DNA of 64,000 nt from assembly GCA_964291365.2 (NCBI GenBank), contig OZ220020.1, forward strand, positions 248,001 to 312,000. The letters run 5' to 3'. Both the position numbers and the translations under genes were made by a program. This DNA is from JBDWFY01 sp964291365 (GTDB taxonomy: Bacteria > Pseudomonadota > Alphaproteobacteria > Rhizobiales > Stappiaceae). The notes under the pieces were generated by a model. The model had not been told where the DNA came from, ran no database searches, and was given only the letters and a program-made list of their open reading frames with translations. This document shows, one piece after another, positions 18,500 through 27,535 of the stretch (the stretch's first letter is position 1; each line of letters begins with the position of its first letter).

Positions 18500-19303
18500 T
18501 TAATTTTTCCAAATTCCATAAAAGTGATGAACAGGTCCTACACCAGAACCTACTGTTAACTGGTTTGAATTACGAATTGCATTAGTAACATAGGTTTTTG
18601 CCAATGAAACAGCCTCTTTTAAAGAAGAACCTTTTGCAAGATTTGCCGCTATTGCCGATGATAATGTACAACCGGTTCCATGAGTATTAGAAGTGCTAAT
18701 TCGCGGTGACTTAAACCAATGAACCCCATTCTCGTCAAGTAGTAAATCATTACTTTCTGTACCAGTATTATGTCCACCCTTTAAGAGCACCGCCTTAGGA
18801 CCAAGTTGCTTTAGTACCTTTGCTTGCATCGTTGTTTCAGATTCGTTATCCGCTACTTTAGTTTCCAATATTCGAGCCGCTTCTTGCAAATTTGGGGTAA
18901 TTAGATCCGCAATCGGTAAAAGTGTTTTGACCAAAACTTCAACTGCCGCATTTTCAATTAATTGATCCCCCGTCGCTGAAACCATCACTGGGTCCAAAAC
19001 TATATTCTGGCAATCAAATTTTCTAAACTTGTCAGAAACTTCTTCAATAATTTCTTGATTTGCCAACATTCCCACTTTAGTTGCTGAAACCTTCAAATCG
19101 GAGTAAATTGAATCAATTTGCTGTCCAACGAAATTTGTTGGAATGCCATGGACTCCTTGAACACCAAGTGTATTTTGTGCGGTGATGGCTGTTATTGCAC
19201 TCGCACCATAGACCCCTAATGCTGAAAATGTTTTTAAATCGGCTTGTATTCCAGCTCCACCACCCGAATCAGAACCAGCTATTGTTACAGCTATTGGAAT
19301 CAA
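18500..19303 (-). CDS. thiD: Hydroxymethylpyrimidine/phosphomethylpyrimidine kinase
   Basis: The 267-residue ribokinase-like enzyme phosphorylates HMP and HMP-P in thiamin synthesis or salvage. Family signatures are VTIAGSDSGGGAGIQADLKT at the start, LDPVMVSATG in the middle and the anion-hole/catalytic SNTHGTGCTLSSAIAANLA near residue 205. No other thi genes and no TPP-riboswitch-like sequence are visible beside it, so it may serve salvage of HMP or be controlled separately. Length is typical. Confidence 0.92.
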   Translation of the reverse strand: MIPIAVTIAGSDSGGGAGIQADLKTFSALGVYGASAITAITAQNTLGVQGVHGIPTNFVGQQIDSIYSDLKVSATKVGMLANQEIIEEVSDKFRKFDCQNIVLDPVMVSATGDQLIENAAVEVLVKTLLPIADLITPNLQEAARILETKVADNESETTMQAKVLKQLGPKAVLLKGGHNTGTESNDLLLDENGVHWFKSPRISTSNTHGTGCTLSSAIAANLAKGSSLKEAVSLAKTYVTNAIRNSNQLTVGSGVGPVHHFYGIWKN

Positions 19304-19343
19304 AGTCCTTACCTAACTTAACCAATTCAAATTAAGATTTAGC

Positions 19344-21653
19344 TTAATTCTTAGCATTGTTTATTGCAGTCCAAACCCGTTCTGGAGTAACTGGTATATC
19401 TATATGTTTGACACCTGCACCCCGTCGAAGCGCATCCACAACCGCATTCATCACTGCAGGAGTCGCACCGATTGTTCCCGCTTCGCCAGCCCCTTTAATA
19501 CCAGCTGCATTATTTGTAGATGGGATATTACGCGTTTTGAAATCGTAAGAAACAACATCTGTTGCCCTTGGAATCGCATAATCCATAAACGATGCAGTTA
19601 GTAATTGACCTGAGTCATCATATACCGTTTTTTCTAACAACACTTGTCCGATCGATTGAGTAACTCCGCCATGAACTTGCCCTTCTAATAAAATTGGATT
19701 CACAACCACACCAAAATCATCAACAATTGTATACCTCTGCAATTCAATTTTCCCAGTTTCTGGATCTACTTCAACTTCACAGACATGTGTGCCGTTTGGA
19801 TAGGTATTTTCTTCCTGATTAACTTCGTGTTGCGCTTTCAACATTTCTTTATCTTCAGCAGTTTGTGCAACTTCTGCTAATGTCACACTTCGGTCGGTTC
19901 CTACTATTCTTACTTCTCCATCAACAAGCTCTAAATCATCAATAGATGACTCTAATTTTGCGGCCGCCAACTGCTTTATTTGATCAACGAGCTTTTTCCC
20001 AGCACCTGTTATTGATGGAATGGCTAACGGCACTGAACGCGAACCACCAGTTCCACCACCTTTTCTAACCAAGTCTGTGTCCCCTTGAATAACATCTATC
20101 CGATCAAGATCTAGACCAAAAATATCTGCAATTACCTGACCATAGGCAGTCATATGACCCTGGCCATTAGTCTGCGTCCCTATAAATAATGTCACAGTTC
20201 CGTTTTCATTCAGAACGAGGTTTGCTTCTTCAGAACCAGCAAAAGCACAAACTTCAATGTATGTTGCCATACCTCGACCACGAAAGAGTCCGCGTTTTTT
20301 ACTTTCTATTTCTCGTTGTTCAAAGCCATCCCAATCGGCATTCTTAAGGGACTGCTCCATCTGACCAGCAAATTCACCATTATCATATTTATAGTCTGTT
20401 TGAGTCTTATAGGGAAAGGATTCTGGTTGGATAAAATTGATTTTGCGAAACTCTGCTTGGCTCATCCCCAACTCTAACGCTGTTTTCTCAACTAATCGTT
20501 CTAATACATATGCGGCTTCTGGTCTTCCCGCGCCTCGATATGCATCTGTTGGTACACTATTGGTATAAACACCAAAAATATCAACATGTAACACATTTAT
20601 ATCATATGGGCCCGTTGTCATTGTCGCCCCAATATGAGGAATACCCGGCCCAAATTGATGCAAATATCCTCCCATATCCGCATAAATTTGGGCACGCATC
20701 GCGATTATTTTTCCCCGTTCATCAAGCGCAAACTCAGCTTCAGTTATGTTGTCACGCCCCTGAGAATCTGACAAAAAGTGATCAGTTCGATCTGCTGTCC
20801 ACTTAATTGGTTGTCTTAGCTTTTCCGCAGCAAAACAACTAAGTGGGTACTCTCGATAAGTCCAAATTTTTGTTCCAAAACCTCCACCAACATCAGGTGT
20901 AATAAACCGCATCTGATTTGGATCAATTTTCATGATCGAATTACACATTACGTCTCGAACAGCATGCCCACCTTGAGTTCCAGCTCTTAGAATATATCGA
21001 CCAGAATCCGCATCAAATTCAGCAACACATCCCCTTGGTTCCATATAATTCGCGATCAATCGATTATTTTCTATTTTAATGCTAGTGGTTTTTGATGCAG
21101 ACGAAAATACCTGTTCGGTTTTTGCTTTATCACCAATATCAAAATGAAATGCGAGATTAGATCCTGCTTCCGGCCAAATAACTTGTGCATCTTCTTTTAA
21201 AGCTTCTTGAATTCCAATGACGGCATCAATTGGGTCATAGTCTATATCCAGCAATTCAGCGGCAGATTTCGCATTATTTAAAGTGTCTGCTACAATAAAA
21301 GCAATACCATCCCCAATGTGTCGAACCGTGTCCGTACACAATACGCGTCTTGGTGGAATATAAAATTTTTCACCATTGGCTTGTCTAATTAAGAATTCAA
21401 CTGGCATATCTCCAAAATGCGAGATATCAGCAGCTAAAACGATAAGTTTTACACCAGTTGCCGCGCGAACTTCATCAAGATTATTAATCGTAAAGCGTGC
21501 ATGAGCAATTGGGGACCGTACCATATATCCAACTAATGCATCTGCAGGTGCATAATCATCTACATAGTGTCCTTTACCAGTAACAAATGCTTGATCTTCC
21601 TTACGTCTAATCGGTGCACCGATTCCAAACTTCGGTAAAATTGCTTGATTCAT
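19344..21653 (-). CDS. CoxL-like molybdopterin subunit (form II type), orphan
   Basis: The 769-residue xanthine dehydrogenase-family large subunit contains GIGAPIRRKEDQAFVTGKG, GGGFGTKIWTYREY, TQTNGQGHMTAYGQ and GAGEAGTIGATPAVMNAV. The active-site loop reads AYRGAGR, the pattern of form II CoxL-like enzymes, not the AYRCSFR of true CO dehydrogenase, so oxidation of an aldehyde, purine or another organic compound is likelier than CO. There is no Tat signal. The usual FAD (medium) and [2Fe-2S] (small) subunit genes are absent on both sides, so partners must be encoded elsewhere. Confidence 0.85.
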   Translation of the reverse strand: MNQAILPKFGIGAPIRRKEDQAFVTGKGHYVDDYAPADALVGYMVRSPIAHARFTINNLDEVRAATGVKLIVLAADISHFGDMPVEFLIRQANGEKFYIPPRRVLCTDTVRHIGDGIAFIVADTLNNAKSAAELLDIDYDPIDAVIGIQEALKEDAQVIWPEAGSNLAFHFDIGDKAKTEQVFSSASKTTSIKIENNRLIANYMEPRGCVAEFDADSGRYILRAGTQGGHAVRDVMCNSIMKIDPNQMRFITPDVGGGFGTKIWTYREYPLSCFAAEKLRQPIKWTADRTDHFLSDSQGRDNITEAEFALDERGKIIAMRAQIYADMGGYLHQFGPGIPHIGATMTTGPYDINVLHVDIFGVYTNSVPTDAYRGAGRPEAAYVLERLVEKTALELGMSQAEFRKINFIQPESFPYKTQTDYKYDNGEFAGQMEQSLKNADWDGFEQREIESKKRGLFRGRGMATYIEVCAFAGSEEANLVLNENGTVTLFIGTQTNGQGHMTAYGQVIADIFGLDLDRIDVIQGDTDLVRKGGGTGGSRSVPLAIPSITGAGKKLVDQIKQLAAAKLESSIDDLELVDGEVRIVGTDRSVTLAEVAQTAEDKEMLKAQHEVNQEENTYPNGTHVCEVEVDPETGKIELQRYTIVDDFGVVVNPILLEGQVHGGVTQSIGQVLLEKTVYDDSGQLLTASFMDYAIPRATDVVSYDFKTRNIPSTNNAAGIKGAGEAGTIGATPAVMNAVVDALRRGAGVKHIDIPVTPERVWTAINNAKN

Positions 21654-21815
21654 ATCTGAAACTCCAGAAATTTTGTTTGATAGCTAAATATAAATTCCAT
21701 TGTTTTAATCATAATTATTGAACCCTTATATACTTATGAATGTATCTCACAAGTTAATTGTGATACGAAACCTAAATATTGAGGAACTTTCTGTCGCAAT
21801 TAATCTAGATCAATT

Positions 21816-23531
21816 CTATTTTTCAGAATCTAACTTCTTTTCATAAAATTCTTCAACTTTTTGTTTCTCCTCTTCAATCAATTCATTCTTTGACAATTTT
21901 CCAATTATTGTCTTTGGTAATACATCTCGGAATTCAATTTCTTGCGGCATTTCAATAACAGACAAATGGAATTGTAAAAAATCGATTAGATCATCTGGTG
22001 TTATACTCGAACCTTCCCGAATTTTCACGAATGCTTTTGGAGCTTCACCTCGATAATTATCTGGAATACCAATCACTATCGCCTCTAACACATCATCATG
22101 ACAATAAAGTGCGTCTTCAATCACCCGCGGATATACATTATGTCCTGAACATAAAATCAGATCCTTGATCCGATCAACGAGAAATATAAATCCATCTTTA
22201 TCTCTATAACCAACATCACCAGTACGAAAGTATCCATCCGTCATCGCCCTCTCTGTATCTTCTGGACGATTCCAATAACCTTTCATAACCTGCGGACCAC
22301 GCACACACAATTCACCTTTTTCACCGTCTACTAAATACCATGAATCTCCTGTCGTTCTATTAGTTTCAGAATCTAAATCCTCACCTTCTAATGCACAAAA
22401 TTGAACATCTGTTCCAATAAGTGGTTGTCCAATTGAACCCGGTACATTGGTTTCATCTAATGGATTTGCAGCGACGATAGGTGAAGCCTCGGTTAACCCA
22501 TAGCCTTCAACTAAAATACAACTGCTCAAACTCTCAAATTTCTCTTTCACTTCTACTGGTAATGGGGCTCCCCCTGAAACACACAACCGAATAGAGCTCA
22601 AGTCATAATTATTTTGCATTCCAGAATTGTTAATCGCGTTATATATCGTAGGTACACCTGGGAAAAGAGTTACCTTCTTTCGCTGAATTAATTTCAATAG
22701 CCCTTTCAATTCAAAACGCGGCATTAAGACCATTTCTGCCCCAATCAATACCGAAAGATACTGACCAACATTCATAGCAAATACATGGAAAAACGGTAAT
22801 ACGCATAAATTACGTTCTTCTCCTGGACGTGCCGTTTTAAATACATGCCGAACTTGCTCAATATTCGCCGATAAATTACGATGAGTTAAAATCGCCCCTT
22901 TTGGAACTCCTGTTGTACCACCGGTATATTGTAATATCGCTAAATCGTTTTCAGGATCAATTTCAACCGGCTCTGGTTGTCCTTGCTCGGCAACTAATTG
23001 TTCAAACGAAAAATGTGTAGAATCTGTTGTTATTGGCGTTAGCGTTCTTCCTCGCAATAATTTGAACAACAATTTCTTAGGTTGAGGTAAAATGTCTGCC
23101 AGCGGACAGACGATAATTTTTTCGAACAACCCTTCTTGACGAATTTGTTCAATCTTTTCATAAGTGGATGTTAAATCAAAAGTCACCATAACTTTAATTT
23201 CTGAATCTTTTATTTGATGTTCAAACTCAAGTACTGCGTAAAGTGGATTAAAATTTACAACAATCCCACCTGCTTTCAGAATTGCATAATGACATATGGG
23301 ATAATATGGTGTATTTGGCAGACAAATACCTACTCTATCTCCTTTCTTGATTCCTAATTTTTGCAGACCAAGCGTCGCTCTTTCAACTAGGTCTCCGAGT
23401 TCTTGATAGGACCAAGTTTTTCCCATGTAGTCAATTGCAGGACGGTTAGAAAATTCCTTAACTGACTGCGCAAGATACTCAGGAATTGGAATAGGGTTGA
23501 AAGAACTTAACCAAGTTTCATGTTCGCTCAT
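21816..23531 (-). CDS. fadD: Long-chain fatty acid-CoA ligase
   Basis: The 571-residue ANL-superfamily adenylate-forming enzyme has the P-loop-like motif YTGGTTGVPKGAILTHRN, the A5 motif VEGYGLTEASP, the hinge/A8 region GYFRTGDVGYRDKDGFIFLV and a C-terminal lysine in PKTIIGKLSKNEL. It activates fatty acids to acyl-CoA for beta-oxidation or lipid synthesis. Length and motifs match FadD; substrate chain length is inferred. It is transcribed leftward and shares a 351-nt divergent intergenic region with the ROK regulator. Confidence 0.88.
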   Translation of the reverse strand: MSEHETWLSSFNPIPIPEYLAQSVKEFSNRPAIDYMGKTWSYQELGDLVERATLGLQKLGIKKGDRVGICLPNTPYYPICHYAILKAGGIVVNFNPLYAVLEFEHQIKDSEIKVMVTFDLTSTYEKIEQIRQEGLFEKIIVCPLADILPQPKKLLFKLLRGRTLTPITTDSTHFSFEQLVAEQGQPEPVEIDPENDLAILQYTGGTTGVPKGAILTHRNLSANIEQVRHVFKTARPGEERNLCVLPFFHVFAMNVGQYLSVLIGAEMVLMPRFELKGLLKLIQRKKVTLFPGVPTIYNAINNSGMQNNYDLSSIRLCVSGGAPLPVEVKEKFESLSSCILVEGYGLTEASPIVAANPLDETNVPGSIGQPLIGTDVQFCALEGEDLDSETNRTTGDSWYLVDGEKGELCVRGPQVMKGYWNRPEDTERAMTDGYFRTGDVGYRDKDGFIFLVDRIKDLILCSGHNVYPRVIEDALYCHDDVLEAIVIGIPDNYRGEAPKAFVKIREGSSITPDDLIDFLQFHLSVIEMPQEIEFRDVLPKTIIGKLSKNELIEEEKQKVEEFYEKKLDSEK

Positions 23532-23720
23532 TTTATTCTCACTTCAATTGTTTTTTGCATATGTTATTATGTACATAATTCCGAAAGTTATAAAAAACCT
23601 AAATTTTTGAATTGCATTATTTTTTTCATCCTAGCAACTATACCGATTGAAAAAATTTTAGTCAATTATTTTTTTTAATATTTGGCTTGACATTAAACCC
23701 TCAATCACTAACAAAATCAT

Positions 23721-23881
23721 ATTGTAAAAATATTTTTCTGTTATTTTACAATGTAAATTTAAGCAAACAAATTAAATCATCAGATTTACTTGACAAGCCT
23801 TGTTTTACAATATAATTGTTAAATCTGATTTATTTATTCAACAACGATTGAAAATTTGCTCATTCTATAATGGTTTACAAT
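23721..23881 (+). promoter_or_regulatory. ROK gene promoter with four TTTACAAT-type motifs
   Basis: A -35-like TTGACA (23790-23795) and -10-like TATAAT (23811-23816) are separated by 15 nt. Around them the motif TTTTACAAT or its complement ATTGTAAAA occurs at 23721-23729 (inverted), 23744-23752 and 23803-23811 (overlapping the -10), and GTTTACAAT at 23873-23881 abuts the start codon. The first two form an inverted pair. This looks like an autoregulatory operator for the ROK repressor, perhaps shared with divergent fadD. The rest of 23532-23882 shows no gene. Confidence 0.5.
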
Positions 23882-23882
23882 T

Positions 23883-25166
23883 ATGCCAAAAAAAACTGCA
23901 GCTGATGTTGCTGACCGACGTGGAAGCAATTCCGTCCTATTGCGTCGTTACAATGAACGAATTATCCTACATGAGCTCAGAAAAAGTGGACAAGCATCTA
24001 AAGCTGACCTTGCGCGAAAAGCTGACTTAACCAACGCGGCAGTGGGAACAATCATTGATGAATTGGAATCATTTGAATTGATTCGCGTGACAGGTGTTCA
24101 TCATGGTGGTGGTAGAGGTCAACCTGCAACTCGATATGAACTGCGTTCAGATGGTGCATATGGAATCGGAGTACGACTTGATCGTAATGGCATAACAACA
24201 ATACTTATGGACTTAACTGGAAACATAATTTCCAAACAATCTCATGACTCCGTGTTACCCGCTCCTGATGAAGCTTTAGATCTAGTCACAAATGATATTA
24301 ATGAGATGCTCAAGTTTCCTATTAGTAATGATATCTATCCTAGACTCGTGCAAGATAAACTGACCGGAATTGGTCTAGCACATCCTTACAATTTAAGTGG
24401 TTGGCTCCATGAATTATATCTACCAAAGGAACGTTTTTTACAATGGGAAGAATTTAATTTTCAAGCAATGCTAAACCAACAGCTTCGTCTTCCAGTATTT
24501 GCCGAAAATGATGGAACATCAGCCGCGATTGCAGAATCGTTTTACGGATGTGAAACCAATGCAGATTCGTTCTTATATTTGTTTATTGGAGCAGCCATAG
24601 GGGGAGGCATAATTTTGTCAGGCGATCCTCTTTATGGTGACACTAATAATGCAGGAGATGTTGCAACAATCCCAGTTTTGCCAAGTAAACTAAATTCAAT
24701 CCCAGCACCAAAAGGTAATTTGGAAATGTTATTAACCCGCGCTTCACTCAATTCGTTAATTAGACATTTAGAATTCAACAAGTGCGATACTAACGATGGC
24801 AAATTACTTGAAAAAATTATTAAAGAAGGACACCCAGCGGTTGACGAATGGATAGAAGATTGCATTGATGCCTTAGTTCCAGTAATTTTTACCTCCACTG
24901 CTATCCTTGATGCCCCTTTTTTGGTAATTGATAGCGATATTGATAGTGGGTTTCAAAAAAAATTAATCTCCAAGCTAGAAAAGTCACTATCGGTAAATGT
25001 ACCCGAAGGGAGACCATTACCTAAAATCAAACAAGGGACATTTGGACGAGAAGCACACGCCGTGGGAGCAGCGACATTACCACTATTTATCCATTTTTCA
25101 CCTCAGACTTCAATCTTAACAAGTGGCAAATCGAGACCAATTAGTCCTCAAGCGGCACCATATTAG
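23883..25166 (+). CDS. ROK-family transcriptional regulator of sugar transport (FrcR-like)
   Basis: The 427-residue protein has an N-terminal winged helix-turn-helix (RYNERIILHELRKSGQASKA then DLARKADLTNAAVGTIIDEL). A C-terminal ROK sugar-kinase-like domain follows, with AENDGTSAAIAE and FLYLFIGAAIGGGII. It probably represses the ABC transporter genes downstream and is relieved by the transported sugar or its phosphate. ROK repressors sit beside frcBCA in rhizobia, which supports this role. Promoter motifs upstream suggest autoregulation. The usual zinc-binding Cys cluster of ROK proteins is not obvious, as in some other regulators of the family. Confidence 0.85.
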   Translation: MPKKTAADVADRRGSNSVLLRRYNERIILHELRKSGQASKADLARKADLTNAAVGTIIDELESFELIRVTGVHHGGGRGQPATRYELRSDGAYGIGVRLDRNGITTILMDLTGNIISKQSHDSVLPAPDEALDLVTNDINEMLKFPISNDIYPRLVQDKLTGIGLAHPYNLSGWLHELYLPKERFLQWEEFNFQAMLNQQLRLPVFAENDGTSAAIAESFYGCETNADSFLYLFIGAAIGGGIILSGDPLYGDTNNAGDVATIPVLPSKLNSIPAPKGNLEMLLTRASLNSLIRHLEFNKCDTNDGKLLEKIIKEGHPAVDEWIEDCIDALVPVIFTSTAILDAPFLVIDSDIDSGFQKKLISKLEKSLSVNVPEGRPLPKIKQGTFGREAHAVGAATLPLFIHFSPQTSILTSGKSRPISPQAAPY

Positions 25167-25190
25167 CAACCGGTTTTGAGGAAATTTTAT

Positions 25191-25224
25191 AATTTCTAAG
25201 GAATTTTGGTTTTCCTTAGAAATT
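25191..25224 (+). terminator. Hairpin between ROK regulator and sugar-binding protein gene
   Basis: AATTTCTAAGGAA and TTCCTTAGAAATT form a perfect 13-bp stem with an 8-nt loop, 25 nt after the regulator stop and about 30 nt before the next start codon. There is no U tract. It could partly terminate regulator transcription or protect the 5' end of the transporter mRNA. A strong AAGGAGGA ribosome binding site follows at 25242-25249. Confidence 0.6.
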
Positions 25225-25255
25225 CAACCAAAAATAAAACCAAGGAGGAATACCG

Positions 25256-26272
25256 ATGATTAAAAAACTAATCGTTCCATTTTTGGCGTACACTCTTATT
25301 GGAGCTACGTCAACATTGGCCCAAGATATCTCTGCATGTCTAATTACTAAGACTGATATCAATCCATTTTTCGTGAAAATGAAAGAAGGTGCAACTGAAA
25401 AAGCAGAATCTCTTGGTATCTCATTACAATCCTATGCAGGAAAAGTCGATGGCGATCATGAAACACAGGTTAAGGCTATTGAAACATGTATCGCCTCTGG
25501 TGCAAAAGGAATTTTAATTGCTGCATCTGATACCAAAGCAATCGTTGAACCTGTTAAGCAAGCACGCGACGCTGGACTACTGGTGATAGCACTTGATACT
25601 CCGCTTGAACCAATTGATGCACCTGATGCAACCTTCGCGACCGATAATTTTGAAGCCGGACGTTTGATTGGTGCATGGGCAAAAGCAAAGCTAGGGGATG
25701 CAGCAGCTAATGCAAAAATTGCCATGTTAGATCTTGCTGAAAGCCAACCATCGGTTGGAGTGTTGCGTGACCAAGGATTCTTAACCGGGTTCGGAATAGA
25801 CGTAAAAGATGTCAGTAAATGGGGTGATGAAGATGACCCTAGAATAATTGGTAACGAAGTTACTGCAGGAAATGAAGAAGGTGGACGTACTGCGATGGAA
25901 AACCTTCTCTCAAAAGATCCTGATATCAATGTTGTTTATACCATCAACGAACCCTCAGCCGCAGGTGCTTATGAAACACTCAAAGCATTCGGTAAAGAAA
26001 ATGATGTGTTAATAGTATCTGTTGACGGCGGATGCCCAGGTGTCAAAAATGTTGAAGAAGGAGTCATTGGTGCTACTTCACAACAATACCCATTGTTAAT
26101 GGCTTCACTTGGTATTGAAGCAATTAAAGCATGGGCAGATAATGGTACAAAACCAAAGCCTTCTCCTGGACTAGATTTCTTTAACACTGGAGTCAATCTA
26201 GTTACTGGTGAACAACTTGACGGTGTACCTTCTATCTCTGTTCAAGAGGGTCTCGATCGATGTTGGGGCTAA
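25256..26272 (+). CDS. Periplasmic sugar-binding protein (FrcB/RbsB family)
   Basis: The 338-residue class B periplasmic binding protein has a Sec signal peptide (MIKKLIVPFLAYTLIGATS, cleavage after LAQ or LAQD). Two lobes follow, beginning ACLITKTDINPFFVKMKEGA, with AASDTKAIVEPVKQARDAGL and YTINEPSAAGAYETLKAFGK. It delivers a monosaccharide, probably fructose or a related pentose/hexose, to the permease and ATPase encoded next. A very strong AAGGAGGA ribosome binding site and a stable hairpin after the gene fit high expression relative to the membrane components. Substrate is inferred from frcBCA-like order and a ROK regulator. Confidence 0.87.
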   Translation: MIKKLIVPFLAYTLIGATSTLAQDISACLITKTDINPFFVKMKEGATEKAESLGISLQSYAGKVDGDHETQVKAIETCIASGAKGILIAASDTKAIVEPVKQARDAGLLVIALDTPLEPIDAPDATFATDNFEAGRLIGAWAKAKLGDAAANAKIAMLDLAESQPSVGVLRDQGFLTGFGIDVKDVSKWGDEDDPRIIGNEVTAGNEEGGRTAMENLLSKDPDINVVYTINEPSAAGAYETLKAFGKENDVLIVSVDGGCPGVKNVEEGVIGATSQQYPLLMASLGIEAIKAWADNGTKPKPSPGLDFFNTGVNLVTGEQLDGVPSISVQEGLDRCWG

Positions 26273-26284
26273 ACTGGCTACAAA

Positions 26285-26309
26285 GTCTGCTCGGAATTTC
26301 CGAGCAGAC
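26285..26309 (+). terminator. Intercistronic hairpin after the binding-protein gene
   Basis: A perfect GC-rich 10-bp stem, GTCTGCTCGG and CCGAGCAGAC with loop AATTT, starts 12 nt after the stop codon, followed by AATTTTGCAATTTT. It probably attenuates transcription into the permease gene or stabilises the upstream mRNA, as is common after binding-protein genes. The same layout occurs after potD. Confidence 0.7.
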
Positions 26310-26467
26310 AATTTTGCAATTTTCAAAGAATTACTCGTATTTAATTTTTTCTAAACTCAAACGATCATGCTTAATTATTTTAGTTAGTTGAAAGACTGTC
26401 AAAAACTAAAATCGAACGCGACATAATTTAGAACTAACATCGTTTGGCAAATTTTAAGAAAAGACCA

Positions 26468-27535
26468 ATGGCAACAGAACCTAATCCCGAATTTGAAGAA
26501 AAGCTAGACCAAGCGTCTACTTCTGTCGCCGAATTTGAACATCACTCGCGCGGACCGCTCGGAAATCTGCAACATTTTCTACATGGTAATCCGGCGATGG
26601 TTCCAGTTATCATATTAATTCTCTCAATTGCCGTATTTGGATTGATTGCAGGTGGGAGATTCTTCTCACTTTTTAACTTATCTCTCGTCATGCAACAAGT
26701 AGCGATTGTCGGCATTCTTGCATGCGCACAAACTCTAATTATATTAACGGCAGGAATTGACCTCAGTGTTGCTGCAATTATGGTATTGAGTTATGTTATA
26801 ATGGGTCATCTCGCAGTAACTTATGGACTACCAACTAGTATTTCAATTCTATGCGGGTTGGGTGTAGCAATGCTCTGTGGTGCAGTAAATGGTCTCCTAG
26901 TCACCAAAATCAAACTTCCGCCTTTTATTGTCACACTAGGTACTTGGCGTATTTTTTTAGCGATTGTTTACTTGTACACTGGTTCGCAATCAATTCGATC
27001 CCAAGACATTGATGCCACCGCACCATTACTCAAATTTTTCGGCGAACGATTCAATATTGGTGGGGCTGTTTTCACCTATGGTGTAATCTTAATGGTCGTC
27101 ATCTTTATTGTGTTTTGGTATTTGTTGAATCGAACATCATGGGGTCGCCATGTATACGCCGTGGGTGATGACAAAGAGGCAGCGGAATTATCTGGAATTC
27201 GTAGCGACCGGTTGTTGCTTTCAGTCTACGTAGTTGCGGGTTTAGTTTGCGGAATTGCAGCGTGGGCTGCAATTGGAAGGGTCGGTTCGGTAAGTCCTTC
27301 GAGTTTTGCTGAAGCAAATCTCAACAGTATTACTGCCGTAGTTATAGGTGGCACCTCATTGTTTGGCGGACGTGGTGCAATCCAGGGTTCACTGTTTGGT
27401 GCACTAATTGTCGGCGTATTCTCTTCTGGATTGAAACTTGCTGGTGCAGACCCACAATGGGAATTATTCGCAATTGGTTGTTTGATTATCGTTGCAGTTG
27501 GATTAGACCAATGGATTAGAAGGGTATCAACATGA
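26468..27535 (+). CDS. Sugar ABC transporter permease (FrcC/RbsC family)
   Basis: The integral membrane permease has about 355 residues from the ATG at 26468, which follows AAGAAAAGA. The frame is open to a TTG at 26444, an alternative start. A charged N-terminal tail of about 35 residues precedes 8-10 hydrophobic segments. The region TAGIDLSVAAIMVLSYVIMG and the later GGTSLFGGRGAIQGSLFGAL are signatures of the BPD-transp-2 family used by ribose/fructose-type importers. It overlaps the ATPase gene by 4 nt (ATGA), so the two are translationally coupled. Confidence 0.88.
   Translation: MATEPNPEFEEKLDQASTSVAEFEHHSRGPLGNLQHFLHGNPAMVPVIILILSIAVFGLIAGGRFFSLFNLSLVMQQVAIVGILACAQTLIILTAGIDLSVAAIMVLSYVIMGHLAVTYGLPTSISILCGLGVAMLCGAVNGLLVTKIKLPPFIVTLGTWRIFLAIVYLYTGSQSIRSQDIDATAPLLKFFGERFNIGGAVFTYGVILMVVIFIVFWYLLNRTSWGRHVYAVGDDKEAAELSGIRSDRLLLSVYVVAGLVCGIAAWAAIGRVGSVSPSSFAEANLNSITAVVIGGTSLFGGRGAIQGSLFGALIVGVFSSGLKLAGADPQWELFAIGCLIIVAVGLDQWIRRVST

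Noticed and set aside
19344..21653. Aerobic CO dehydrogenase large subunit
   Set aside because: The active-site loop is AYRGAGR rather than AYRCSFR, and the other two subunits are absent.
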